This document shows positions 7,256 to 17,627 of a stretch of 64,000 nt of DNA, one piece after another. Numbering within the stretch: position 1 is the stretch's first letter; the number at the start of each line of letters is the position of its first letter. The notes under the pieces are model-generated. The model did no database searches, was not told the origin of the DNA, and was given only the letters and a program-made list of their open reading frames with translations. A program made the translations under genes and the position numbers. Source of the stretch: Cupriavidus sp. D39 (GTDB lineage: Bacteria > Pseudomonadota > Gammaproteobacteria > Burkholderiales > Burkholderiaceae); the NCBI RefSeq assembly GCF_026627925.1, contig NZ_JAPNLE010000001.1, positions 310,001 to 374,000 of the forward strand, in the 5' to 3' direction.

Positions 7256-7936
7256 CCCCACTTCGAGATGGACCTGGCGGCCAACATAGGCAAAACCGGC
7301 CCCAAGTTCGAGCAGGAAACGGGTAATGTGGTCGACCAGCGCTGTCTCCAAATCTCGCTCCGTCGCATCGACACGCAGGCTCAGGAAGTCGAAGACGTAG
7401 GGATCCTTGAGTGTGGCCCGCGCCAAATCCGACTGCGGCGACGGCAGCTGGGCGGCGAAGTTGTTTGGCGCCTGTGCCGCCCGGTCGACTAGGCGAGTTT
7501 CGATCTGCGCCACCAGTACGGCGCGGGACCAGCCGTGCGCGACCGCCTGCTGTGCGTACCACTGGCGCTGCTCGACCGATTTGAGCTTCTGCAGCAGCAC
7601 CTGGTTGTGTCCCCAAGGCAATTGTCCAACAAGCTGTTGGACAATTGCTGTATCGGGCCACGCTTCGGCGAACGCGCGCATCGCCATTAGGTTGGAGCGC
7701 GAGAGCCCGCCCATGTCGGGAAACGCCTGCCGCAAATCCTGCGCTAAGCGCTCGATCACTTTGGCGCCCCACCCCTGCTTAGCCTGCCGTTCAAGGATCT
7801 CCTTGCCGATATCCCAGTACAGCGTGACCAAGGTCTGGTTGACGGCAGTCGCAGCGCGTTGCTGCGCGCGCCCGATGCGGGATTTGAGTGAGGCAAGCCA
7901 ATCAGCATAGTCGGGAGGCAGCGGCAAGGAAGCCAT
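6897..7936 (-). pseudogene. DUF1016 (YhcG-type PD-(D/E)XK) nuclease, one frameshift
   Basis: Two frames together give a full-length DUF1016 protein of about 345 residues. The N-terminal domain runs from ATG 7936 (DYADWLASLKSRIGRAQQRA) to HLEVG near 7255. The C-terminal nuclease domain then continues one frame over with GGEDFYLDLLFYHLKLRCYI and VIELKTGAF, carrying the D...ExK residues expected of PD-(D/E)XK enzymes. The break is at a run of five Gs on the coding strand; the second copy near 41180 keeps the frame at the same place. Sequence error or recent inactivation are both possible. DUF1016 proteins are often found near restriction or mobile genes; the function is poorly known. Confidence 0.75.
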
Positions 7937-8142
7937 GGCAGGGAGGCAGAGAAGATGCAGTACGAGCAGTATAAAGTACGCAGGCTTCGCCTTGCCTTAG
8001 TCCATGCGGCGCCCAATCAAGTGGGCGGACTTGAGGACCACGCTGGGCGGCTACGAGCGACCATCGCGGCCACACAAGGTGGACTGCCGGTAGGTCCGCC
8101 AACTACGCGAGGTCAGCCTGAGGGATGGTGGGGACCGATCGG

Positions 8143-8260
8143 ATGCAGACGATCCACGATACCGCCTACCCGACGCTACGACCGAGCTCGGTGTCGCCGA
8201 ACTGAAGGAGGCATTCACGCCGACTGCAGCCGAGATCCGCTTCGTCAGAATAGGGAGATG
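8143..8260 (+). pseudogene. Tn3-family transposase, N-terminal fragment
   Basis: ATG 8143 begins MQTIHDTAYPTLRP, and after a frame change the text continues ELGVAELKEAFTPTAAEIRF. This is the start of TnpA proteins of one Tn3 subgroup (DUF4158 region). The gene is cut off after about 40 codons and is clearly a remnant. Confidence 0.6.
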
Positions 8261-8271
8261 GGTTAAGGAGC

Positions 8272-8909
8272 CTAAACGATTGGTGCCATCGGGTCGCCGT
8301 GGCAAATCGTCCAAGTTAAAAATAGTCGGATAGCATATTCAACACAGCATGCTGTGCCGCGCCTGCACGCGTCAGAAGGACGTCCTGTCCAATATCGCGT
8401 TGCCGGAAAACCGTTCGAGTGGTCCCCTGGCTCGGCTGCCTGAGCATGACCCTGGCGGCTCCCGGCGCCATTCCTTGGCGTGATTCCCCGGCAGGCGGAA
8501 GCGCTTGCGCGTTGATGGCGCGGCTGGCGGACTTGGGCGGGCGCAGCTACCTCGGGACCCAGAAGCCGGCATCGATCATGATCCGCCGCACGGTCTCCTT
8601 GGCCAGGTCGATGCCGTGGAGCTCGCGCAGCTCCTCGCAGGCCAGAGTCGGCCCGAAGTCGACGTAGGTGTCGCGGATCCGGCCGCGGGCACGGGCTTTG
8701 CCGGTTGCTCTCGTGGCCGCGCTTGCGGGAGCCTAGACCGCTTGGACCGTCTTCGCGATATCGGAGTACCAGGCGTTCCACCCGGCGCTGGGACAGTCCC
8801 AGCTTCTCGGCCGCGCGCCAAACCATCAGACCATGCTCACGACAGTCTGAATCACCCTGAGCCGGTCCAGTTCACGCATCGACATGGTCACCATCTTGGG
8901 CTTCGGCAT
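8272..8909 (-). pseudogene. ISNCY-family (IS1202-like) transposase remnant
   Basis: From ATG 8909 the frames give MRELDRLRVIQTVV, then AAEKLGLSQRRVERLVLRYR and, in another frame, DFGPTLACEELRELHGIDLA with ETVRRIMIDAGFWVPR. These are the N-terminal HTH and linker of ISNCY/IS1202 transposases. The catalytic domain is not recognisable and several frame changes are present, so this is decayed. Confidence 0.65.
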
Positions 8910-8954
8910 GGCCGGCCCTTCAATCCAAGGGGATAGAGCGCCAGCATTCTCTCG

Positions 8955-10235
8955 TTAGCCTACAGGTATGACATTTCTATTTGGCTCAAGAGCCGTTGCT
9001 GATCTGATTGCAAACGAAATGGCTGTTAGCGAAAGCATTTGGCAGAACTTATTTCCCTGCCTTCGATTCACCGCCTGACGCGTAGTTGGTTCGCCCTTAT
9101 GCCTCCAGGGCCTCACGAATTTAGCCTTGCGGCCGGCGGGCAAACGCGCGTACCCATAGATGAGAGCGCGAATGCGCGGGTAGACCTCAGTGCGCCATCT
9201 GGTGCCGGAGAAGATGCCGTAGTGGCCGCAGCCGCGAGCCGTCAGGTGATGCTTGTGGGAGGCTTCGATACCTGTACAGAGATCGTGCGCGGCTCGGGTC
9301 TGGCCCGGGCCGCAGATCTCGTCGTGCTCACCTTCCACCGTGATCAGCGCACCGTCCCGGATATCGCCCGGACGCACACGCCCGCCACGCACGCGCCAAG
9401 TGCCGCGTGCCAGCCGACATTCCTGAAAGACCACCCGCACCGTCTCCAGGTAGTATTCAGCAGCCATGTCGAGCACGGCGTTGTATTCGTCATAGAAATA
9501 TCGATGCATCTGAGCCGCCTCGGCGTTGCCTGCGGCCACGTCGAAGTAATAGTTCAGATGCGATCTCAGGTGGTGATCCGTGTCGATCATTTCTCGCTCA
9601 AACCAGTCGAGCGACTTGTTGACGGCTAGCTCGTCGACCGTCGTGGGCTCGCCACGGCTCGCCATCAGGGAAACCGCGGCGAGCACCGGCACGGTCGATT
9701 GGCATACCGAGACGATATGGAGGTCCGGTCCCAGGTAATCGATGAACTCGTGCACGTAGGCGACATAGTCGTCGAGATGAAAGGCGCCCTCGGCGAGCGG
9801 GACTTGGCGGCCATCGCGCCAGTCGGTGAGATAGACGTCGAAGTCTGGCAGCGTGGCCCGCACCGTGTCGCGTAGCAGCGTGGCGTGGTGGCCGGAGAGC
9901 GGCGCGACGAGCAGGATGACCGGATGGCTATGACGCGTCGCGCGCTCAAAGTGGAGCAGGCGGCAAAACGCCTTGTCCAACACCACCGTTTCGGAGGCCG
10001 AAACGCGGTTGCCATCGATCAACGTTTGCGTCAGACCGAATTGCGGTTTGGGATAGCGCTTCCATAGCCGCACCAGCAGTTGACACCCGGCAGCGAGATG
10101 GCGGGTAGGGATGGCTGACGGCGATTTCTCGAAGGCTCCCAAGAAGCTGGCACTTGCCTGCAGCCAGGGAAGGAACGGCACCCACGCAGCTCTATGCAGT
10201 TCATATAATTGATACAAAGTTGTACTTCTCTTCAA
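8955..10235 (-). CDS. phaZ: Intracellular polyhydroxyalkanoate depolymerase
   Basis: A 426-residue alpha/beta-hydrolase matching the intracellular PhaZ family, which degrades storage PHB granules in the cytoplasm. Family marks include YQLYELHRA near the start, VYLTDWRDGRQVPL, the nucleophile region IVSVCQSTVPVLA (Cys nucleophile in this family) and GEHDEICGPGQTRAAH with the late GCGHYGIFSG His loop. The motif expected after the nucleophile helix (MGGPID-type) is missing: SLMASRGEP runs straight into TTVDELAVNKSLDWF, a deletion of roughly a dozen residues. The 3' end is longer than usual. TTG 10235 is the longest start, but TTG 10217 has AGAGAAG before it. The ykgJ remnant overlaps its start. 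Confidence 0.8.
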   Translation of the reverse strand: MKRSTTLYQLYELHRAAWVPFLPWLQASASFLGAFEKSPSAIPTRHLAAGCQLLVRLWKRYPKPQFGLTQTLIDGNRVSASETVVLDKAFCRLLHFERATRHSHPVILLVAPLSGHHATLLRDTVRATLPDFDVYLTDWRDGRQVPLAEGAFHLDDYVAYVHEFIDYLGPDLHIVSVCQSTVPVLAAVSLMASRGEPTTVDELAVNKSLDWFEREMIDTDHHLRSHLNYYFDVAAGNAEAAQMHRYFYDEYNAVLDMAAEYYLETVRVVFQECRLARGTWRVRGGRVRPGDIRDGALITVEGEHDEICGPGQTRAAHDLCTGIEASHKHHLTARGCGHYGIFSGTRWRTEVYPRIRALIYGYARLPAGRKAKFVRPWRHKGEPTTRQAVNRRQGNKFCQMLSLTAISFAIRSATALEPNRNVIPVG

Positions 10236-10390
10236 CCGCCATGATTCCAGTGCTCGGCATCGCTCTTGACGGGAAGCCTCGACATCTCTTCCGTTGAGGT
10301 CGTCACCGGTCCACAGCAGTCATGGCATCCAGGGGGGCACTCGAATGAGGGAATCCGTGAGCGAAAGAATCTAATTTTTTGACTAGTCAT
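10232..10390 (-). pseudogene. YkgJ-type cysteine-cluster protein, truncated
   Basis: A 52-residue frame from ATG 10390 carries SFECPPGCHDCCGPVTTSTE followed by RL, the N-terminal metal-binding Cys cluster of the YkgJ family. Family members are usually twice this length. The frame ends where phaZ begins, overlapping it by a few bases, so the 3' part was probably lost when the two genes were joined. Confidence 0.55.
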
Positions 10391-10469
10391 TTGTGCGTCT
10401 AACCCCATTGACCTGTCCGCGTACCTCTGGTCGACCTGACGGCCTGCTAACGCATCGCGTGCGAAGCAC

Positions 10470-12326
<1,857 letters not shown>

Positions 12327-12474
12327 CTGACACACAAAAGTCGGGCACGGGAGGCGCACCCATTCACAGCACTCCCCAAGCACGTTATCGATGGCTCCAG
12401 GCCATCACGCCGTTCCCAATTTGGCACCAAGTTGGCCGACCGTGGGTACGTCACTCCTACTTCGAGCGTTCGAG

Positions 12475-13620
12475 TCAAACACGCAGGCGAGCCAACCAGG
12501 CCACCACCATCGCGGCCGCGCCAAGCCAGAGCGCAACAATCACGACGACCGCAACGCGACTGACGGGGCGCTCCGCAGCGAGCGCTGCGGCGGCGCGATG
12601 CTGTTCCATCACCTCAGCTGGGATCAACCGGACCACCAGCAACACACCGAGGGGCACCAGCACCACATCATCCAGATAGCCCAGGATCGGGATGAAATCC
12701 GGAATCAGGTCAATGGGAGATAAGGCATACGCGGCCACCAGCAAGGCTAGCGCTTTCGCATACCAAGGCGTGCGAGGATCGCGCGCTGCCAACCACACCG
12801 CGTGGACGTCTCGCTTGACCTCGCGTGCCCATGCGCGCGCGCGTGCGGCTAGCCGCGGGAGGAAATCCGAGCGCAACATGTGGATTCGCACATCATCCAT
12901 GACGGGTACCGCGCCAAGGGCGAGCAGCAAGGTGGCCAATGGGAGGGTGACGCTGAACCCAACATGCCGAAACCCCACAGCCCCAACGACTCCGCCGGTG
13001 AAGAACAGTGCGACCAGCGTCACGAGCACACGCAGTTTCCTCCGGTCGGCCAGCACAATGGGCTTGGCGGCATCGGCTTTGGCCAGGTTCCAGTAGAGCA
13101 GCTTACCCAGTTCAATGCCGATGTCGGTGACCATCCCCGTGATATGCGTGGTCCGGATCTCGGCCTTCGAGAGCTTGGTGATCATTGCATTCTGCAACCC
13201 CATGATGAAGCAAAGCACCATGACCGTCGCCGGCACGAACAGCCATTCGTGATGCTCGAGATTGCTGCCTAGCAGACCAAAACATACCAGCAACGCCGCC
13301 TCCAGCATCAACGGCAGCGCATATTCGCTGTGCAGGCGCTCGCGCCGCCCCCAGTTGATCAAAATCGCAGAGCAGGCCGCGCCCGCCAGAAACGATAACA
13401 AGGCACCGAGGCCGTCCAGAATGAGCCCGACACTGCCGAGCGCCAGATTGTCGGCCATGGCGGACACGATGCCCGACATATGGGAGGTGTACTGCTGCAC
13501 CGCCAAGAATCCGCCTGCATTGGTGGCGCCCGCCACAAAGGCAAGATAACGCGCCAGTTGCCGGTTGGCTTCTGGACTGCGCTCCCTTCCAGTCAGTCTG
13601 CGCAAGTATCGGATCGGCAT
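12475..13620 (-). CDS. DUF1275 (YoaK-like) membrane protein fused to DUF1232
   Basis: A 381-residue integral membrane protein. Residues about 20-240 match DUF1275/YoaK ([20 protein letters not shown], six membrane segments). Residues about 280-345 match DUF1232 ([19 protein letters not shown] then [16 protein letters not shown]), a short membrane domain normally found alone. A last helix closes the protein. The functions of both domains are unknown. The reading frame is intact, so the fusion is real in this sequence. It lies between the sigma factor and the spermidine-synthase-like gene. Confidence 0.8.
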   Translation of the reverse strand: MPIRYLRRLTGRERSPEANRQLARYLAFVAGATNAGGFLAVQQYTSHMSGIVSAMADNLALGSVGLILDGLGALLSFLAGAACSAILINWGRRERLHSEYALPLMLEAALLVCFGLLGSNLEHHEWLFVPATVMVLCFIMGLQNAMITKLSKAEIRTTHITGMVTDIGIELGKLLYWNLAKADAAKPIVLADRRKLRVLVTLVALFFTGGVVGAVGFRHVGFSVTLPLATLLLALGAVPVMDDVRIHMLRSDFLPRLAARARAWAREVKRDVHAVWLAARDPRTPWYAKALALLVAAYALSPIDLIPDFIPILGYLDDVVLVPLGVLLVVRLIPAEVMEQHRAAAALAAERPVSRVAVVVIVALWLGAAAMVVAWLARLRV

Positions 13621-13685
13621 GGTCGCATCGGTGGGCGTTACCTTCGGTTCAGACCGTGTCTATCCAACATCGGCCCGCAAGCTCA

Positions 13686-14533
13686 TCAGCCCGTGAGCTT
13701 TTGCCAGAATGTGTGATCTGACGCGAGCCGTTTGCCCTGTTTCAGACGACGCGCGGCCGCGCGCAGATTCAGGGGATGCGTGGTTTCCAGTATGCGCGCG
13801 CGCATCAGCAGTTCGTCCAGCGAGGGAAGTGCCCGCGCGCTCTTCCAAGCGAGCAGCGTGTAGTTGCAACTGTCCTCAGACAGGGAAATGGAAAATGAGT
13901 CGCCGAACACCGAACGAACTTCGCCCAGATAGGAAGGGATATCGGAATCGCTGTCGAGGAAGTTCGCGACCAATACCCCATTGTCGGCGAGCCGGGCATG
14001 GCACGCCGCGTAGAAGTCCGCGCTGCCCAATTGTGTCGGCATGCCATGTGCGAGAAAACCATCCACCAATATGACTTCCGGCCGCGCTTCCTGATTCTTG
14101 ACATACTCGGCGCCATCCGCGCAAACCACCTCGAGCCGTTCGTCGTCGGGCGGAATGTGAAACGTATCGCGCAGTGCAATCACCGCCGGATCGATTTCGA
14201 TGGCGACAACCTTCGCATTCGGAAGATGCCGATAGCAATACTTGAGTAATGATCCCCGCCGAGGCCGATCATCGAGATCCTGGTCGGTGCCGGCTGCAGC
14301 AATAAAAACGCCATCATCGTCCGCGTGTAGCCAAGAACAAGCTTGTCGGGGTCGCGTCGCGACATGATGCTTTGGGTAGCCAGCGCATCGAAATGCAGTG
14401 AAATTGCAAGTGGGGTTTCCAGTACCGTCGGCGCGCCGTCGTCGGGGGCTTCGGAGAGAAACTTTAAGTAGGCTTCAAAGGACGTGCGATTGGGGTCCAT
14501 GTGGGGAGCTCGATCAGGCGTGGTGGTATTCAA
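13686..14533 (-). pseudogene. Spermidine-synthase-like methyltransferase-fold protein, one frameshift
   Basis: Two frames add up to about 280 residues. The first, from ATG 14533, runs to ISMIGLGG; the second continues SLLKYCYRHLPNAKVVAIEI then DPAVIALRDTF and EVILVDGF, the SAM-fold core of spermidine-synthase-like proteins. The break is in a run of four Gs near 14255: one more G restores GLGGGSLLK. A sequence error is therefore likely. The substrate is unknown, since many such proteins are not true aminopropyltransferases. It ends 66 bases before the DUF1275 gene and starts 5 bases after the HPr-like stop. Confidence 0.65.
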
Positions 14534-14537
14534 TTCC

Positions 14538-14789
14538 TCACTCCGTCAGCAGCGCGGCGATGACTTTCACGGCAGCGACTTCATCCGGGCCGGTGGCCTG
14601 AATACGCACCCGGGTCCCCGCCCGCGCCGAGAGCCGCATCACGTCCATCACATTCTTGGCGTTCGCCGAGCAATCATTGCTGACAAGCAGGATCTCGGAC
14701 TCGAACTGGGCGGCGGTAAAGCTTAGCCGCGCTGAGCCGCGTCCTTGCAAGCCCATGCGATTGGTCATTTCAATTGTCGCGTCTACCAC
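14538..14789 (-). CDS. HPr-like protein lacking the phosphorylation histidine
   Basis: An 83-residue protein with the HPr fold signature (MTNRMGLQGRGSARLSFTAA, then NAKNVMDVMRLSARAGTRV). In true HPr the N-terminal motif is GLHARA with the PEP-phosphorylated His15; here the position is Gln (GLQGRG). The regulatory Ser46 region reads NAKNVM, so that Ser is also replaced. It cannot act as a normal phosphocarrier and may be a regulatory or decoy paralog. It appears to be the first gene of the leftward block with the spermidine-synthase-like gene. Confidence 0.8.
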   Translation of the reverse strand: MVDATIEMTNRMGLQGRGSARLSFTAAQFESEILLVSNDCSANAKNVMDVMRLSARAGTRVRIQATGPDEVAAVKVIAALLTE

Positions 14790-15031
14790 GTCGCCCTCAA
14801 ATAAAAAAGCGGCCTCTAAGCAACTTGCCTACATTAGGCCTTCTGGCTTGCCACCGTTGGCCAAACAGCCAAACAAGCTCGCCTGGGTATGCACGAACAA
14901 TGCCGGCGAGCGCACCATAGATCACATCACTAGGCTTTCCATGCCTTCCGGGCTTCTGTCAGGGGCCAATACCTGCGACCACATCTTGGGGACACGAAGC
15001 CATGTAACCACAGGCTGCACCGGGCCGCACA

Positions 15032-15065
15032 GTTGTATATAATGATAACGCTATTATCATACAAC
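15032..15065. promoter_or_regulatory. AT-rich inverted repeat and promoter before the first RHH gene
   Basis: GTTGTAT and ATGATAA on the left mirror TTATCAT and ACAAC on the right around CGCTA. A perfect TATAAT lies at 15038-15043 within the left arm. It sits 16 bases upstream of the ribbon-helix-helix gene, as expected for an autoregulated operator-promoter. Confidence 0.55.
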
Positions 15066-15080
15066 ACTATTCTAGAGCGC

Positions 15081-15284
15081 ATGGAATCCAAGACCGCCCG
15101 TTTCACCGTGTTGATCGACCCCGTGAAGAAGAAAGCCTTTGAAACCCTGTGCGCGGCGCAGGATCAGACGCCGTCGCAGGTGGTGCGCCAGTTGATCCGC
15201 GACTATTTGGAGCAGCATGGGGTGGTCTATGCCACCCGGCCCCAGGTTGGCGCTACGGTTCTTGCGAAGAAAGACCGCGAGTGA
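15081..15284 (+). CDS. Ribbon-helix-helix DNA-binding protein (copy 1)
   Basis: A 67-residue protein with a CopG/Arc-like pattern: a strand KTARFTVLIDPVKKKAFETL followed by helices ending in TPSQVVRQLIRDYLEQHG. ATG 81 of this interval start follows the operator closely. It is a clear paralog of the protein at 17343: both begin ME.KTAR.T.LIDP.KK.AFE.LCA and share SQVVRQLIR.YL.QHGV. Proteins of this type usually bind DNA as dimers and repress their own operon. The next gene is an unknown one 190 bases downstream. Confidence 0.75.
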   Translation: MESKTARFTVLIDPVKKKAFETLCAAQDQTPSQVVRQLIRDYLEQHGVVYATRPQVGATVLAKKDRE

Positions 15285-15477
15285 CCGATGTCCGCATAGC
15301 GGACTACCAGCCTCACCCTGCAGGTCGGCCTCGGCATCGCACTGAGAATGACCACTGCGAGCATCCCGAGATGCCTACCACCCCCCAATCGGGGCCTTCC
15401 ATGCGTGGTGCTGGCCTCAAGCTCATCCTTGGCTTTACGGCATGCCGAGACCGGAGTCAGGGTCTGGGGGGACATTC

Positions 15478-15804
15478 ATGTACAAGCCGGCGGTCACCTA
15501 TCGCGTCACGCCGCGCGCAAAAGCGCTCGATGACGGTAGCTACCAACCAAAGGTGCTGGTGGCAATCTATCGGGGTGACGCCTTGCTTAGAGATGTCGCG
15601 CTTTACGCGAGATGCGACGCTTGTCCGCTGCGCGTCACTGCGGCAAGGCTTGCTGAAGCGCTGGCCTTGCGGATTCAGGCGGTACTCAAGGATGTACAAG
15701 AGACGGATGACGTCGCCACGGCCGCTATTCAGACACTATTGCGACGCATTGGGCTCAGGACGAGCCTACGATCAGCCACCATGCGTGGTACTGGCGTCAA
15801 CTAG
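15478..15804 (+). CDS. Hypothetical protein
   Basis: Encodes 108 residues from ATG 15478. The protein is mixed alpha/beta with a two-Cys segment (YARCDACPLRVTAARLAEAL). No family was recognised. A 20-base word beginning GCGTGGT at 15401 recurs almost exactly at its 3' end (15782). No strong ribosome site is visible, so the start is uncertain. Confidence 0.4.
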   Translation: MYKPAVTYRVTPRAKALDDGSYQPKVLVAIYRGDALLRDVALYARCDACPLRVTAARLAEALALRIQAVLKDVQETDDVATAAIQTLLRRIGLRTSLRSATMRGTGVN

Positions 15805-15932
15805 CCGGGTTCGGCAACAGGCAGGGTGGCGCAGGACCGCAGATCCATGCCCTTCAAGCGGGCCATGTGAATACGTCTCCTCGGCGCTCCGGCGCCCCAC
15901 TACTACTCTCCTTGATGCATGAGCGCTGGACC

Positions 15933-16355
15933 TCAGGCAGCCTGGAGAACCTCAACTACCTTATTGGCTTCGGCTTGCGAGTCGACTGCCACATAGGCGA
16001 CAAACTGCGTACCGATCACCGAAGCGGAGAACCCGCGGAGGTTCAAATTCGCTTCGGCAAGCTTCTCCGTCAGCGCCGATGCGATGCCCGGTTGGTTGAT
16101 CCCCATCACACGAACGCAGTGCAGCGTTTGTGTCACGTTGAAGCCAACCAGAGCCGCGGCCACAATCTCTCTATCACCCTGTAGTGGGGTGACAAATACG
16201 ACGCCCTCACCAGGTTTGTCCGGATTGCGGCGCGCGATGATGAGTTGCAGATCGGCTCCCACATCGCATAGGGTGGCCAACGTTCCGGCCAGTCCACCTG
16301 GCTTGTCCGGAATCCCTGCCACCCAAACCTCCACCTGTTCCACAAGCAGTTCCAT
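15933..16355 (-). CDS. ACT-domain protein
   Basis: A 140-residue protein from ATG 16355, with two ACT-like halves. The first reads VEVWVAGIPDKPGGLAGTLA with TLCDVGADLQLIIARR; the second VRVMGINQPGIASALTEKLA with EANLNLRGFSASVIG. The DKPGGL and QPGIAS loops are the ligand-binding glycine loops of ACT domains, which sense amino acids. An earlier in-frame ATG at 16376 is possible. It is encoded next to a universal stress gene and may be a small allosteric regulator. Confidence 0.7.
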   Translation of the reverse strand: MELLVEQVEVWVAGIPDKPGGLAGTLATLCDVGADLQLIIARRNPDKPGEGVVFVTPLQGDREIVAAALVGFNVTQTLHCVRVMGINQPGIASALTEKLAEANLNLRGFSASVIGTQFVAYVAVDSQAEANKVVEVLQAA

Positions 16356-16507
16356 GGCCGCCTCTCCGTCCTCCATACGGCCAGTGGAGATGGTCACTCC
16401 CCCGGTCGGTTCGTAGTCCTGTCGCCGCTTGCTTCCAGGCGAATGGACGTCCATGGCATTGCCAGCCCATTGTCGCCAATGCCTCACGCGCTTCGATGCC
16501 ATGGCAC

Positions 16508-16945
16508 CTAGCGATACACCAGTACAGGGATCTTGCTGTGAGTCAGGACCTTCTGCGTCTCACTGCCGATCACCAGTCCCTGCACGCCGCGCCGCCCATG
16601 CGACGCCATCACGATGAGGTCACAGCCCTTATCCTCGGCCGTCTTGATGATGGCTTCGTACGGGTGATCGTTGACCAGATACGTCGTATCACAGGGCACC
16701 CCTGCGGCGGCGGCTTCGCTCGCCACGCCTTGTAGATATTTCGTGGCCTCCTCCCAGGATTCCTTTATGAAGCGCTCTCGGGTGTCCGTCAGCATTTCAG
16801 TGTGATAGGTAAGAACATGGTAATTCGGGCCAACCCGAAGTGCTGTGACCCGGGCGTTCATTTGCTGCGCAAGGGCAAGCGCCTTATGAGAGGCAGCATT
16901 GGATAGAGAGGAGCCATCCACCGCAAGCAGAAGGTGCGTGAACAT
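16508..16945 (-). CDS. Universal stress protein (UspA family)
   Basis: A 145-residue single-domain Usp. It starts MFTHLLLAVDGSSLSNAASH and carries the ATP-binding loop GCDLIVMASHGRRGVQGLVI followed by GSETQKVLTHSKIPVLVYR, with the G-2x-G-9x-G-S/T pattern intact. Such proteins act in survival of starvation and anaerobiosis. It is divergent from the RHH-hyf operon, with a strong palindrome in between. Confidence 0.9.
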   Translation of the reverse strand: MFTHLLLAVDGSSLSNAASHKALALAQQMNARVTALRVGPNYHVLTYHTEMLTDTRERFIKESWEEATKYLQGVASEAAAAGVPCDTTYLVNDHPYEAIIKTAEDKGCDLIVMASHGRRGVQGLVIGSETQKVLTHSKIPVLVYR

Positions 16946-17117
16946 ATCTTTCTCCTTGTCTGCCAGGGTTCGAGGCCATCGATAACGTCGATCACCGTTC
17001 CTTATCGCTCACACCTTGTCCCCCTCCGGCAGGCGAGGGTTCTCGCAAAATGCCACGTGAGCAAAGGTTCCAAAGACCAACTAGGGCGCGCCTGCGCACA
17101 AGGTCATTCTGGGACGG

Positions 17118-17142
17118 AACATGTTAATTAGATTAACATGTT
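17118..17142. promoter_or_regulatory. Perfect palindrome between usp and the RHH-hyf operon
   Basis: Eleven-base arms AACATGTTAAT and ATTAACATGTT flank a TAG spacer, a perfect 11-3-11 dyad. It lies in the roughly 400-base divergent region, 173 bases upstream of the usp start and 200 bases before the RHH gene. Its length and perfection suggest a specific regulator binding site; it does not match the FNR consensus. Confidence 0.6.
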
Positions 17143-17342
17143 GATTACACTGCTACTGCATTACATTAGGTTCTATAGCATATGCAATCTTCATTCCGTA
17201 TGCTAGGTTGTCGCAGGCGATTAGCGACCTTTGCCGCCGCTTCATTGACGGTGAGCCGCGGCGGCGGCAAGCACTTTTGGGTCGCACGGCGTTCATGTAT
17301 GATGTGACGCATCTGACCATCGTATTGGCATGTTGAGGCGCC

Positions 17343-17627
17343 ATGGAGATCAAGACTGCTCGGCTAACGCTGCTCATCGATCCGAACAAGAAGGCCGCTT
17401 TCGAGCGCCTTTGCGCACAACAGGATCTGACGGCATCGCAGGTGGTGCGTCAGCTCATCCGCGAATACCTGGCTCAACATGGGGTCCAGTACGTGCCCAG
17501 CGGGTTGCACGTGGGCCATAGCGAGCCTGCTGACGACGGAACACCGCCGCAAGCTCAGGCGCCGGCGCAGCCCGAAGCGCCTCCCCCACCAGACGGCGCG
17601 CCACACGTCGCAAGGCCTAGGCCATGA
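17343..17627 (+). CDS. Ribbon-helix-helix DNA-binding protein (copy 2)
   Basis: A 94-residue protein, paralog of the RHH protein at 15081. The first 52 residues hold the DNA-binding fold (KTARLTLLIDPNKKAAFERL and ASQVVRQLIREYLAQHG). A 40-residue Pro/Ala-rich tail (QAQAPAQPEAPPPPDGAP) follows and is absent from copy 1. The stop overlaps an ATG (ATGA at 17624) that would start the hyfB-like gene, so it is likely the first gene and regulator of the hyf operon. Confidence 0.75.
   Translation: MEIKTARLTLLIDPNKKAAFERLCAQQDLTASQVVRQLIREYLAQHGVQYVPSGLHVGHSEPADDGTPPQAQAPAQPEAPPPPDGAPHVARPRP

Noticed and set aside
15399..15803. 20-base direct repeat (GCGTGGT...TCAA) as ends of a small element
   Set aside because: No inverted ends, target repeats or recombinase gene accompany it, and two copies are too few to build on.
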